The notes under the pieces are model-generated. The model had not been told where the DNA came from, ran no database searches, and saw only the letters and a program-made list of their open reading frames with translations. A program made the translations under genes and the position numbers. Below are positions 45,539 to 55,596 of a DNA stretch of 64,000 nt, piece by piece (within the stretch, counting starts at the first letter, position 1; each line of letters begins with the position of its first letter). This DNA is from Sandarakinorhabdus limnophila DSM 17366 (lineage in GTDB: Bacteria; Pseudomonadota; Alphaproteobacteria; Sphingomonadales; Sphingomonadaceae): contig NZ_ATVO01000010.1 in assembly GCF_000420765.1 (NCBI RefSeq), forward strand, positions 1 to 64,000. Reading direction: 5' to 3'.

Positions 45539-46633
45539 ATGAAGATGGATGCCCGCCTGTTGATCGCTGCCAGCCTGTTGGCTGTCGCCGCCCCGGCTGC
45601 GGCCGCCGTGTCGCCTGCCGTGGGCAAGGCGCTCAACGCAGCGGCCGCTGCCGCCAAGTCGCGCAATGCGGCTGGTGTTGCCGCTGCCATTGGCCAGGCC
45701 CGCGCCGCCGCCAGCACCGCTGAAGAGCGCGAGAAGACCGCCCAGATGGCCGGCTTTGCCTTCACCGCTGTCGGTCAATATGGCCAGGCCGCTGCCGCGC
45801 TGGAACAGGTTGGCGCCCCGTGCAACCAGCTTGGCCCGCTCTATTATCGCGCCGGCCAGCTAGACAAGGCGGTCGCCATTGCCCGCAAGTGCCCCGGTGA
45901 AGCCAGCCAGATCATGGTGGCGCAGGCGATGACCCGCCAGGGCAACCATAAGGCTGCGATCGCCGCCTACAACGCGCTCATCAAGAGCAACGGCCCCAAG
46001 GCCATTTATCTGGAAAACCTGGCCGGCGCCCAGTTCAAGTCGGGCGACAAGAAGGCCTATCTGGCCACCACCACCCGCCTGATCAAGTCTGATCCGTCGG
46101 CGGCGCGCTGGAAGGTCCTGCTGACCGAGCTTCAGAGCCACAACATGCGTTCGGAAGCCAAGCTCGGACTGTACCATCTGATGTTCACCACCGGCACACT
46201 GGCCCGCAAGGAAGATTATCACGACTTTGCCAAGCTCGCGATGATCAACGGCCAGGCCGCTGTTGCCAAGGCCGCTCTCGACAAATCCGGTGTGACCAAC
46301 GACGCGATGGACCAGAAACTGGCCGCCGCTGCTGCCGCCGCCGTCGCGAGGGAAGCGCCGGAAGCCTTGAAGATGTCGGCCAGCCCGGCCACCGCCTTCA
46401 AGGGCGGCAACGCCTATCTGGGCCTGAATGATTACGCCAAGGCCATCGCCGCCTATGACAAGGCAATCGCCGCCAACGGCCTGGATGCCGATTATGCCCG
46501 CGTGTTCAAGGGCATCGCTGCCACCCGTGGTGGCCAGAAGGCCGTCGCCATCGCCTCGTTCAAGACGGTGAACGAAAAGAGCGGCATGAAGGATATCGCC
46601 GATCTGTGGAGCCTCTACGCTTCCACTCGCTGA
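45539..46633 (+). CDS. Secreted alanine-rich TPR protein
   Basis: The product is 364 aa from ATG 45539, with GAAGGGA seven bases upstream. The signal peptide is MKMDARLLIAASLLAVAAPA with cleavage near AAA. The body consists of TPR-like helices: AGFAFTAVGQYGQAAAALEQ, LYYRAGQLDKAVAIARKC, AMTRQGNHKAAIAAYNALIK, and AYLGLNDYAKAIAAYDKAIA near the end. It is probably a periplasmic scaffold; its partner is unknown. A strong terminator follows. Confidence 0.75.
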   Translation: MKMDARLLIAASLLAVAAPAAAAVSPAVGKALNAAAAAAKSRNAAGVAAAIGQARAAASTAEEREKTAQMAGFAFTAVGQYGQAAAALEQVGAPCNQLGPLYYRAGQLDKAVAIARKCPGEASQIMVAQAMTRQGNHKAAIAAYNALIKSNGPKAIYLENLAGAQFKSGDKKAYLATTTRLIKSDPSAARWKVLLTELQSHNMRSEAKLGLYHLMFTTGTLARKEDYHDFAKLAMINGQAAVAKAALDKSGVTNDAMDQKLAAAAAAAVAREAPEALKMSASPATAFKGGNAYLGLNDYAKAIAAYDKAIAANGLDADYARVFKGIAATRGGQKAVAIASFKTVNEKSGMKDIADLWSLYASTR

Positions 46634-46654
46634 TCTTTCGCACCAACAGCAAAA

Positions 46655-46687
46655 GGGCCGCCGTGGCACCCCACGGCGGCCCTTTTT
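46655..46687 (+). terminator. Rho-independent terminator, bidirectional
   Basis: GGGCCGCCGTGG and CCCACGGCGGCCC form a 12-bp stem around a short loop, with AAAA before and TTTTT after. It can stop transcription from the TPR gene and from bfr on the opposite strand. Confidence 0.85.
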
Positions 46688-46705
46688 CGTTGCGGTGCGG
46701 CCGCC

Positions 46706-47185
46706 TCAATCCCCCGCTGGCCGCGATTGCAGCTGGATATAATTGGCCGGGCCCATCTGCCGGATCATTTCCTGCTGCGTCTCGATGAAATCGACATGCT
46801 CTTCCTCGGCGGAGAGGATCTCGGCAAACAGATCGCGCGACGCGAAATCGCGCACCTTCTCGCAATGTTCGATAGCATCCTTCAGCAGCGCGATGGCTTC
46901 GAATTCCAGCTCCAGATCCGCCTGCAGCACTTCTTCCACCGTTTCGCCGATGCGCAGGCGATTAAGCGCCTGCATGCCGGGCAGGCCTTCCAGGAAGAAG
47001 ATCCGCTCCATCAGCTTGTCGGCATGCTTCATCTCGTCGATGGATTCGTGCCGCTCGTAATCAGCAAGCTTCTTGATGCCCAGATTGTCAAGCAGGCGAT
47101 AATGCAGCCAATATTGGTTCACCGCCGTCAGCTCACCCTTGAGCACGGCATTCAGAAATTCGATCACCTTGGCGTCACCGCGCAT
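46706..47185 (-). CDS. bfr: Bacterioferritin
   Basis: The product is 159 aa from ATG 47185 (AAAGGGAGA upstream). All di-iron ligands are present: E18, E51, H54, E94, E127 and H130; M52 is the heme ligand between subunits. It forms the 24-mer iron store that oxidises Fe(II). It lies downstream of the bfd gene for its partner ferredoxin, with candidate iron-regulator sites between and before them. Confidence 0.94.
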   Translation of the reverse strand: MRGDAKVIEFLNAVLKGELTAVNQYWLHYRLLDNLGIKKLADYERHESIDEMKHADKLMERIFFLEGLPGMQALNRLRIGETVEEVLQADLELEFEAIALLKDAIEHCEKVRDFASRDLFAEILSAEEEHVDFIETQQEMIRQMGPANYIQLQSRPAGD

Positions 47186-47276
47186 GGCCTGTCTCCCTTT
47201 GCTGGGTCCGCCATGGTGCAAATCTTGATCTGAGTCAAGAAAAGTCGTGGTTTTTCTGATACTTATTACTGCAACG

Positions 47277-47292
47277 CACTTGCATTAGCAGC
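47277..47292. promoter_or_regulatory. Candidate iron-regulator site between bfd and bfr
   Basis: The 16-mer CACTTGCATTAGCAGC lies in the bfr upstream region. The same 16-mer occurs inverted at 47525-47540 upstream of bfd. Two perfect copies flanking one small iron gene suggest a binding site; a Fur-type site is an inference from gene function and partial likeness to alphaproteobacterial Fur boxes. Confidence 0.45.
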
Positions 47293-47298
47293 GGTAAT

Positions 47299-47472
47299 TC
47301 AGGCGAAGCTGCGCGCGTCCGCCAGGATTTCCTTAGCAAACGGCAGGCACTGCCCGCACTTCACCTTGCAGCCCAGTTGCGCATAGGCCGCCTTCGGGCA
47401 CGATTTGCCGGCCACCCGCGCGGCTTCGCGGACATCCCGTTCCTTCAGCGCATTGCAGACACAGACGATCAC
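47299..47472 (-). CDS. bfd: Bacterioferritin-associated ferredoxin
   Basis: The product is 57 aa from GTG 47472, with GAGGGAAAC as ribosome-binding site. Four cysteines are placed as in Bfd [2Fe-2S] proteins: C4 and C6 (VIVCVCNALKERDV) and C39 and C42 (KCGQCLPFAKEI). Bfd reduces the ferric core of bacterioferritin to release iron. It is 113 bases upstream of bfr on the same strand. Confidence 0.88.
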   Translation of the reverse strand: MIVCVCNALKERDVREAARVAGKSCPKAAYAQLGCKVKCGQCLPFAKEILADARSFA

Positions 47473-47500
47473 GTTTCCCTCGCGAGTCGAGTGGCGTTAC

Positions 47501-47540
47501 TGCGAATCGTTATCATCCATGTCTGCTGCTAATGCAAGTG
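47501..47540. promoter_or_regulatory. Candidate Fur sites upstream of bfd
   Basis: TGCGAATCGTTATCATC at 47501-47517 resembles alphaproteobacterial Fur boxes (GCGAAT...TTATCAT). It is followed at 47525-47540 by GCTGCTAATGCAAGTG, the inverted copy of the 16-mer at 47277. Both lie 29-68 bases before the bfd start codon, where they could overlap the promoter. Confidence 0.5.
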
Positions 47541-47623
47541 GTTCGCAGTATCCAGTTGGTGGCGGAGGGGGCAGCGCTGAACCCGCCACGGCGGCGGGCG
47601 CATACGCAAGCCTGGAAGAAACC

Positions 47624-48151
47624 TCAAGCCCCTCCCCCAACTTCCTGACGCACGAGGTTGGCAATGCTTTGCGCGAGCTCCGCGCTGCGGAAGGGCTTCC
47701 TCAGCCGCGACAAGTCTGGAGCGATCCCGTCAGGATTGGCGTAGCCAGACACGATCAGGATCGGCAGCCCCGGCTTGCGGGCGCGCACCGCCTGCGCAAG
47801 GTCAGCACCGCTCATGCCCGGCATGAGATAGTCGGTGACGAGGACGTCAGGCGCCGGGCCTTCGTCAAGCAGCCGCAACGCCTGCTCACCAGAAGCGGCC
47901 TCGATCACGTCATAGCCCAGGTCCACCAACACGTCGGCCGTGCAGAGCCGCATCAGTTCCTCGTCATCGACAAGAAGGACGCGCAGCCTAACGCGGGCGG
48001 CGCCGGCAGATAGGTTCGGAAACCACTCATGCCGGGCCGGCGGGCGTGGTCGCAGTGGCGCGTGCCAAAAGAGGAATGGGGCCAAGTCCGGCTGGCCTCT
48101 ATTTCGCGCTTCACATTGGCCGTCATCACCGCGACAGTGGGTGTGCATCAA
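47624..48151 (-). pseudogene. Receiver domain, probable relic of a hybrid histidine kinase
   Basis: A complete receiver domain is visible in the last 125 residues: VLLVDDEELMRLC, VTDYLMPGMSGADL with the phospho-acceptor Asp, LPILIVSGYA and LRKPFRSAELA. No good start codon or ribosome-binding site lies directly before it, and the upstream part of the open frame is not conserved. In the neighbouring frame just upstream the sequence reads RPGMSGFRTYLPAPP, very like the end of a kinase ATPase domain before a receiver in hybrid kinases. I infer a decayed hybrid kinase, or else a single-domain response regulator started somewhere before 47990. Confidence 0.5.
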
Positions 48152-48168
48152 TCCAAGGAACTGCCCGC

Positions 48169-48957
48169 ATGGAAACGACCAACCTGTTCCGCCTCGACGG
48201 CCGCATCGCCCTTGTCACCGGTGGCAGCCGCGGCATCGGCAAGATGATCGCCGCCGGCTTCATCGCGCAGGGTGCCAAGGTTTATATCTCGTCGCGCAAG
48301 CCTGCTTCCTGCGCCGAAGCCGCAGCAGAGCTTGGCTCGAACTGCATCGCGCTGCCGCAGGATGTTTCAACCGTCGCCGGCTGCCAGGCACTGGCCGCGC
48401 AATTTGCCGCGCTCGAACCCCGGCTCGATATTCTCGTCAACAACGCGGGCGCCGCCTGGGGCGCGCCGTTCGAGGCGTTTCCGGAAAGTGGCTGGGACAA
48501 GGTGATGGACCTCAACGTCAAATCGCCGTTCTTCCTGACCCAGGCCCTGCATGACCTGCTGAAGGCGTCTGGCCGCCGTGAACAACCGGCCAAAGTCATC
48601 AACATCACGTCGATCGATGGCATCCGGTTGAATCCGCAGGAAACCTACAGTTACCACGCCTCGAAATCGGCGCTCATCTACCTGACCAGGCGCATGGCGG
48701 CGCGGCTTGTGCACGATGCCATCAATGTGACCTCGATCGCGCCCGGCGCGTTTGCCAGCGAGATGAACCGCGTGGCACGCGATCACGGCGATGCGGTCGC
48801 CAAGCTGATTCCAGCGAGGCGCATCGGTGTGGACGAGGATATGGCCGGCGCCGCCATCTACCTTGCCAGCCGCGCCGGGGATTATGTGATTGGCGAAACG
48901 ATCACAGTGGATGGCGGCGTCGCCCACGCCAACACAGGTTCGGGCTTCTCCGAGTGA
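48169..48957 (+). CDS. Short-chain dehydrogenase/reductase
   Basis: The product is 262 aa with AAGGAA upstream. SDR motifs are LVTGGSRGIGKMIAAG, DILVNNAGAAWGAPF, catalytic Ser in NITSIDG, and Tyr/Lys in YSYHASKSALIYL. The C-terminal GETITVDGGVAHAN is typical of the gluconate-dehydrogenase and 3-oxoacyl-reductase-like group. The substrate is unknown. Acetoacetyl-CoA reductase activity for the PHA pathway is conceivable but unsupported. Confidence 0.82.
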   Translation: METTNLFRLDGRIALVTGGSRGIGKMIAAGFIAQGAKVYISSRKPASCAEAAAELGSNCIALPQDVSTVAGCQALAAQFAALEPRLDILVNNAGAAWGAPFEAFPESGWDKVMDLNVKSPFFLTQALHDLLKASGRREQPAKVINITSIDGIRLNPQETYSYHASKSALIYLTRRMAARLVHDAINVTSIAPGAFASEMNRVARDHGDAVAKLIPARRIGVDEDMAGAAIYLASRAGDYVIGETITVDGGVAHANTGSGFSE

Positions 48958-49015
48958 ACACGGCCGTCTGAAGCGGCCGCTCTGGTGCCTGCCGGGCGGA
49001 AGGCGGCTTTACGCC

Positions 49016-50848
49016 TTACCGCCGGCCGAAGAGTTTCTCGATATCGGTCTTGGCCAGGCGCACCCACGTGGGGCGGCCGTGGTTGCATTGGCCGGAATGG
49101 GGGGTGACTTCCATCTCGCGAAGCAGGGCGTTCATTTCGGCAATCGAAAGATGCCGGCCGGCGCGGACGCTGCCGTGGCAGGCCATGGTGGCAGCGACAC
49201 CGTCGAGGCGTTCTTTCAAGCTCAGCGCGCGGCCGAAGGCGGAAAGATCGTCGGCCAGATCGGTGATCAGACCCTTCACGTCGCACGTACCGAGCAGCGC
49301 CGGCGTGGCGCGGACGAGGATGGCGGTGGGGCCGAAGGCTTCGACCTCCAGGCCGAGTTCGGCCAGTTCGTCGGCACGATCGGCGACGCGGCCGGCGCCG
49401 ATCTCGTCCAGTTCCACCACTTCGGGCACCAGCAGCGCCTGGGACGCGACGGCGCCGCCGGCCAGCGCGCGGTTCATGCGCTCCAGGGTCAGACGCTCAT
49501 GGGCGGCGTGTTGATCGACGATGATCAGCGCATCGTCGGTTTCGGCGACAATATAAGTGGCGGCGACCTGGCCGCGCGCGGCGCCCAAAGGGAATTGTTG
49601 GGGTGGCGGCGCGGGGGCGGCGGCTGGACCGGAGGCTGCAAAAGCCGGCGGCAATTGGTTGAACAGGCGCGGCGCTTCGGCCCAGCCCACCGCCGGCCCG
49701 GCGCCGCCAGCAAAAGCCCCAGGAAAAGCCAACGCGCCGCCAGCCGCCGGATCAGCGCCGCCAGCCGGCGGCCACGCACCGGCAGCGCTCGGCAGCGGTT
49801 CGGACACGAACGCCGCCAATGCAGCGCCGGAAACCTGGGTGCTGGCCCGGTGCCCGGCTTCATCCAGCGCACGGCGCAGGCCCGAAACGATCATCCCGCG
49901 CACCTGGGCGGCATCGCGGAAGCGCACCTCGGTCTTGGCCGGGTGGACGTTCACATCCACGAAGTCGGACGGCACATTCAGGAACAGCGCGACGACCGGA
50001 TGACGATCGCGGGCCAGCAGATCCTGATAGGCCCCGCGCAGCGCGCCCACCAGCAGCCGATCCTTCACAGGGCGTTGATTCACAAACAGATATTGGTGAT
50101 CGGAAACGCCCCGATTCCACGTCGGAATGCCGGCCAGCCCCGCCAGGTGCAGGCCTTCGCGCTCCAGATCGACCGCGACAGCATTGCCGGCAAAATCCGG
50201 GCCAATGATCGCCGCCAGCCGCGCCAGCGTCGAATGCGGGCTGGCATCGGGCAGCGGCGGCAGGTTCAGAAGGCGCCGGCCTTCGTGTTCGACCACGAAA
50301 CCCACTTCGGGCCGCGCCATGGCCAGCCGTCGGATATGATCAAGGCAAGCGGCCAGCTCGGAACGTGGCGATTTCAAGAACTTGCGCCGCGCCGGCACCT
50401 GCGCGAATAGGCCATCCACCCGCGCCACCGTCCCCGGCGCCGCACTGGCCGGGCCGTCGTGGATGATACGGCCATTGTCCACCACCAGCCGCCAGCCCTC
50501 CCCACCTTCAGGCCGACTGGTCAGCGACAGGGTGGCGACCGAGCCGATCGAGGGCAGCGCTTCACCACGAAACCCCATGGTCGCAATGGCAGCCAAATCT
50601 TCATCGGGCAATTTGGACGTCGCATGCCGCTCGATCGCCAGCCGCAACTGGTCTGGCGCCATGCCGATGCCATCATCGGCCACTTCCAGCCCATCGATGC
50701 CGCCATTCACCAGGCTCACCCGGATGCGCCGGGCGCCGGCATCCAGTGCATTTTCAACCAGTTCTTTGGCGGCACTGGCCGGCCGCTCCACCACCTCGCC
50801 GGCGGCGATGCGGTTGATCAGGGTTTCAGGCAGGCGGCGAATGGGCAC
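49016..50848 (-). CDS. mutL: DNA mismatch repair protein MutL
   Basis: The product is 610 aa from GTG 50848. GHKL ATPase motifs are KELVENALDAGARRI, ADDGIGM, RHATSKL and GFRGEALPSIGSV. A variable Pro/Ala-rich linker (residues about 340-415) follows. The C-terminal dimerisation domain keeps the endonuclease motif DQHAAHERLTLE and CNHGRPT, so this MutL should nick DNA itself, as expected where MutH is absent. It acts with MutS in mismatch repair. Confidence 0.94.
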   Translation of the reverse strand: MPIRRLPETLINRIAAGEVVERPASAAKELVENALDAGARRIRVSLVNGGIDGLEVADDGIGMAPDQLRLAIERHATSKLPDEDLAAIATMGFRGEALPSIGSVATLSLTSRPEGGEGWRLVVDNGRIIHDGPASAAPGTVARVDGLFAQVPARRKFLKSPRSELAACLDHIRRLAMARPEVGFVVEHEGRRLLNLPPLPDASPHSTLARLAAIIGPDFAGNAVAVDLEREGLHLAGLAGIPTWNRGVSDHQYLFVNQRPVKDRLLVGALRGAYQDLLARDRHPVVALFLNVPSDFVDVNVHPAKTEVRFRDAAQVRGMIVSGLRRALDEAGHRASTQVSGAALAAFVSEPLPSAAGAWPPAGGADPAAGGALAFPGAFAGGAGPAVGWAEAPRLFNQLPPAFAASGPAAAPAPPPQQFPLGAARGQVAATYIVAETDDALIIVDQHAAHERLTLERMNRALAGGAVASQALLVPEVVELDEIGAGRVADRADELAELGLEVEAFGPTAILVRATPALLGTCDVKGLITDLADDLSAFGRALSLKERLDGVAATMACHGSVRAGRHLSIAEMNALLREMEVTPHSGQCNHGRPTWVRLAKTDIEKLFGRR

Positions 50849-50861
50849 CAGCCTGTATTAA

Positions 50862-52043
<1,182 letters not shown>

Positions 52044-52065
52044 GCTGCAACCCATTCGGGGACCC

Positions 52066-53022
52066 ATGGACTGGACTCCCGCCCCTCGCCGCCCCACCGC
52101 CATACGGCGGGAGCAGAACCTCGCGCTGGTTTCGGCCGTGGTGTCGGGCGGCGTGATCGCGGCCGGGTTGATCCTGCTGCTGGTGGCGCGCGTGAATCCC
52201 GAAACCGCCAGCGGCGTGCGCGCGGTGGCCACCGATATCGTTGCGCCATTGTGGTCAGTGGTGCGTGCGCCAATCGATGGCGCGGGCAAAGTGGCTGGCG
52301 ATTTCGGCGATTATTTCGGTGCTGTCAGCCGCGCTGACCAGCTGGAAGCCGAGCTGGACAAGGCCAATGCCCGGCTCCGCGCCGCCCGCAACGGCCAGCG
52401 CGAACTGCAGCAGCTGAAGCGGCTGATGGCGGTGCGGGAGCCCACGCGGACGGTGATCGCCACCACACGCATCGCGGCGGCCACGTCGGGCAGCGTTGCC
52501 CGCACCGCCATGCTGGCCGTGGGCAGCGGCGCTGGCATCACCCGCGACATGCCAGTGATCGGCACCGATGGCCTGGTCGGCCGCACACTGGAAGTCGGCC
52601 GCCAATCGGCCCGGGTGCTGCTGCTCACCGACCCCCTGTCGCGCGTGCCGGTGATCGTCGAGCGCACCGGCCAGGCCGGGCTGGCTGTCGGGCGCAATCT
52701 GCCTACACTGCTGCTCACCGATCGCATCGGGCCGGAACTGGCACTCGTTGCCGGCGATCGCATCGTCACCTCGGGCGACGGCGGTGTGTATCCGCCGGGC
52801 GTGCCAGTGGGCGTGGTGGTGGATCCCCGCGCCGATGGCCCGGTGATCCGCCTTGCCACCAGCCCGTTGGGCGGCGGCTTTGTCACGGTGGAGAGCGCCT
52901 GGCTGCCCATCCCCGATACCCAGCCGCAGGGCCCTGTGTTCGATGCACCGGTGCCGGTGGAAGCCCGCACAAGGGGCGCACCGCCACCGCGCCTGCGCAC
53001 CAGCGAACCGCCGGCGAATTGA
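52066..53022 (+). CDS. mreC: Rod-shape-determining protein MreC
   Basis: The product is 318 aa. It has a cytoplasmic N-terminus, a membrane helix (LVSAVVSGGVIAAGLILLLV), a coiled coil (SRADQLEAELDKANARLR, residues about 86-120), and the twin beta-barrel domain with DMPVIGTDGLVGRTLEVG and GDRIVTSGDGGVYPPGVPVG. A proline-rich tail ends it. MreC links cytoplasmic MreB to PBP2 and RodA in the periplasm. Confidence 0.93.
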   Translation: MDWTPAPRRPTAIRREQNLALVSAVVSGGVIAAGLILLLVARVNPETASGVRAVATDIVAPLWSVVRAPIDGAGKVAGDFGDYFGAVSRADQLEAELDKANARLRAARNGQRELQQLKRLMAVREPTRTVIATTRIAAATSGSVARTAMLAVGSGAGITRDMPVIGTDGLVGRTLEVGRQSARVLLLTDPLSRVPVIVERTGQAGLAVGRNLPTLLLTDRIGPELALVAGDRIVTSGDGGVYPPGVPVGVVVDPRADGPVIRLATSPLGGGFVTVESAWLPIPDTQPQGPVFDAPVPVEARTRGAPPPRLRTSEPPAN

Positions 53023-53034
53023 TCTGGCCCGCCC

Positions 53035-53595
53035 GTGATCGCCACCCCGCCTCCCCCAGCCCTGCTGATGACCCCGGACGAACGCCGGCGCTGGTATCTG
53101 TCGTTGTGGCGCTATGCCGTTCCGGCACTGGCCAGCATGGCGTTGCTGGTGCTCATGCTGGCCCCGCTGCCGATCAGCCTGCCGGCCATGCCGCATCTGG
53201 CCCTGATGGGCGTGCTGGTTTGGGCCATGCTGCAGCCGGGGCTGATGCCACCGTGGCTGGCCTTCTGCATCGGCATGCTGGCCGATTTGTTGTTCGGACA
53301 GCCACTCGGGGTCAATGCCACCCTGTTTGCCGTCGCCACCGGCGTGATGCGGATGACCGGCCGGGTATTTGGCCGCCACGGATCGCTGTTTGATTGGCTG
53401 CTGGTGACCGGCGTGCTGCTGGGCTTTGCGCTGCTCACCGGGCCGCTGATGGCGCTGGCCGGCCGGCCGACCACGACGCTTCCGCTGCTGTGGCAATGGC
53501 TCACCAGCGTGGCGGCGTGGCCGTTGGTGGTGCGCCTGTGCGCCGCCATTCAGCGCAAGCTGGCGGCATCTGCACCCCATTGGCGCCATGGATGA
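53035..53595 (+). CDS. mreD: Rod-shape-determining protein MreD
   Basis: The product is 186 aa from GTG 53035. It has five to six membrane segments (for example ALASMALLVLMLAPLPISL, then FCIGMLADLLFGQPLGVNA, the family motif). It is an integral membrane part of the elongasome. Its 3' end overlaps mrdA by eight bases. Confidence 0.88.
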   Translation: MIATPPPPALLMTPDERRRWYLSLWRYAVPALASMALLVLMLAPLPISLPAMPHLALMGVLVWAMLQPGLMPPWLAFCIGMLADLLFGQPLGVNATLFAVATGVMRMTGRVFGRHGSLFDWLLVTGVLLGFALLTGPLMALAGRPTTTLPLLWQWLTSVAAWPLVVRLCAAIQRKLAASAPHWRHG

Positions 53596-55591
53596 TCCCG
53601 TTCGCCGCATGGCGTTTTCGCGCCGCGCGCTGCTGCTGGGCGCCGGCATGGCCGGCACCGGTGCGCTGCTGGCCGGGCGCATGGCCTGGCTCGCCGTGTT
53701 CGAAGGCGAGACCTACCAGCTTCGTGCCCAGGCCAACCGCGTCCAGGATCGGCTGATCCCGCCACGGCGCGGCTGGATCGTCGATCGCCAGGGCAAGCCC
53801 ATCGCCATGAATCGCCCGGATTACCGGCTGGAACTGCGCCCGGCAGAGGTGGAAGACCTCGACGCGACGCTGGTCGCCATCCGCGCCGTGCTGGATATCG
53901 ATCTGGCCGAAGACGCCCGCATTCGCGACGATTGCGCCACCCAACCCAGCTTCATGCCGGTGGTGGTGCGCCAGAATCTCAGCTGGCGGGAATTTTCCGC
54001 CTGCAATGTCCGGCTTGCCACCCTGCCCGGCGTCACCCCGGTGCAAAGCTTCTCGCGCTTCTATCCCGAGGCGGATCATTTCGCCCACATTGTCGGCTAT
54101 GTCGGCGCGCCAACGCCGGAACAATATCGCGAGGAAAAGAACCCGCTGCTGATCTATCCGGGCTTCCGCATCGGCAAGGACGGGATCGAACGTTTTGCCG
54201 ACAAGCAGCTGCGCGGCACGGCCGGCTCCTCCCGCGTGGAGATCACCGCGCGCGGCGAACTGGTGCGCGAACTGGGCACCAATGCCGACACGCCCGGCGA
54301 CACGCTGAAGCTGACCATCGATCGGGATCTGCAGGATTATGCCGCGCGCCGGCTGGGAGACAATTCGGCCAGCGTCATCGTCATGGATGTCATCACCGGC
54401 GACGTGCTGTGCATGGTCTCCATGCCGGCCTATGATCCCAACATCTTCTCGCGCCGCGTGCCGGCAAAACTGTGGAACGCCCTGCAGAAGGATGATCACA
54501 CCCCGCTCTTGAACAAGAGCGCAATGGGCCTTTATCCGCCCGGCTCCACCTTCAAGATGGTGACCACGCTGGCCGCGCTGGAGGCCGGCATCGATCCCGC
54601 CGACACAGTGGGCTGTTCCGGCGCCTATCGGCTGGGCAACAACACCTGGCATTGCCACGCACGGCGCGGCCATGGCGGGGTCAACATGCACCGGGCGCTG
54701 CCGCTGTCCTGCGACACCTATTTCTATGTCATGGGGCGCAAGGTGGGCATTGATGCCATCGCCGCCATGGCCCGCCGGCTGGGGCTGGGCCAGGAATATC
54801 CGCTGCCGCTGCCCGGCCAGGCCAAGGGCATCGTGCCGGACAAGGCATGGAAGCAGCGCCGTTATGGCCCTGATCCCAAAAAAGGCGACTGGCGCGAGGG
54901 CGAGACGCTGAACGCGTCGATCGGCCAAGGCTATATCATCACCAACCCGCTGCAGCTGGCAGTGATGACGGCGCGGCTGGCCAGCGGCCGTGAAGTGATG
55001 CCGCGCCTGATCGCGGATGGCCCGGCGCCGCAATTCCCGTCGCTTGGCGTCCCAGAGGCGCATCTGGCCCTCGTGCGCCAGGGCATGGTCGATGTGGTCA
55101 ACGCCGGCTATGGCACCGCCCGCGCCGCCCGCAGCCCGATCGGTGACGTGCTGTTCGCCGGCAAGACCGGCACCGCCCAGGTGCGCCGCATCTCGGCGGC
55201 CGAACGCAAGCGTGGCGTGATCCGCAACGAGGCGCTGCCGTGGAAGCAGCGCGACCACGCGCTGTTCGTCGCCTTTGCTCCGGCCGATGCCCCGCGCTAT
55301 GCCTGTTCGGTGATCATCGAACATGGCATCGCCGGCGGCCGCTATGCCGCCCCCATCGCGCGCGACGTCCTCAGTTTCCTGTTCGAACCCGAACGCGCGC
55401 TGGCCGTGCTGCCGCCGATCGAGGCCGAAGCCGCCCGCCTGCGCGCCCTGCGCCAGCAAAACGAAGCCGCCGCCAGCATCGCCAGCGAAACCCGCCAGAT
55501 GATGCCCAGCTGGCTGAAAATCGACATCAAGCCGCCGGTGTTCGAAATTGCCGACGCCGACGCACCGCAACCCCCGCGTGAGCCTGAGTAA
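53588..55591 (+). CDS. mrdA: Peptidoglycan transpeptidase PBP2
   Basis: The product is 667 aa. After one membrane helix (LLLGAGMAGTGALLAG) comes the pedestal domain (RGWIVDRQGKPIAMNRPDYRLEL) and the transpeptidase domain. The active-site serine lies in YPPGSTFKM (SxxK), the second box is SCD in PLSCDTYFYVMG, and the third is AGKTGTAQV. It cross-links new glycan during cell elongation with RodA. The C-terminal tail after about residue 600 is charged and probably disordered. Confidence 0.94.
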   Translation: MDDPVRRMAFSRRALLLGAGMAGTGALLAGRMAWLAVFEGETYQLRAQANRVQDRLIPPRRGWIVDRQGKPIAMNRPDYRLELRPAEVEDLDATLVAIRAVLDIDLAEDARIRDDCATQPSFMPVVVRQNLSWREFSACNVRLATLPGVTPVQSFSRFYPEADHFAHIVGYVGAPTPEQYREEKNPLLIYPGFRIGKDGIERFADKQLRGTAGSSRVEITARGELVRELGTNADTPGDTLKLTIDRDLQDYAARRLGDNSASVIVMDVITGDVLCMVSMPAYDPNIFSRRVPAKLWNALQKDDHTPLLNKSAMGLYPPGSTFKMVTTLAALEAGIDPADTVGCSGAYRLGNNTWHCHARRGHGGVNMHRALPLSCDTYFYVMGRKVGIDAIAAMARRLGLGQEYPLPLPGQAKGIVPDKAWKQRRYGPDPKKGDWREGETLNASIGQGYIITNPLQLAVMTARLASGREVMPRLIADGPAPQFPSLGVPEAHLALVRQGMVDVVNAGYGTARAARSPIGDVLFAGKTGTAQVRRISAAERKRGVIRNEALPWKQRDHALFVAFAPADAPRYACSVIIEHGIAGGRYAAPIARDVLSFLFEPERALAVLPPIEAEAARLRALRQQNEAAASIASETRQMMPSWLKIDIKPPVFEIADADAPQPPREPE

Positions 55592-55596
55592 GGCCG

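Noticed and set aside
53501-55570. 689-codon frame antisense to mrdA
   Set aside because: High GC leaves long antisense frames open; mrdA is unambiguous on the other strand.
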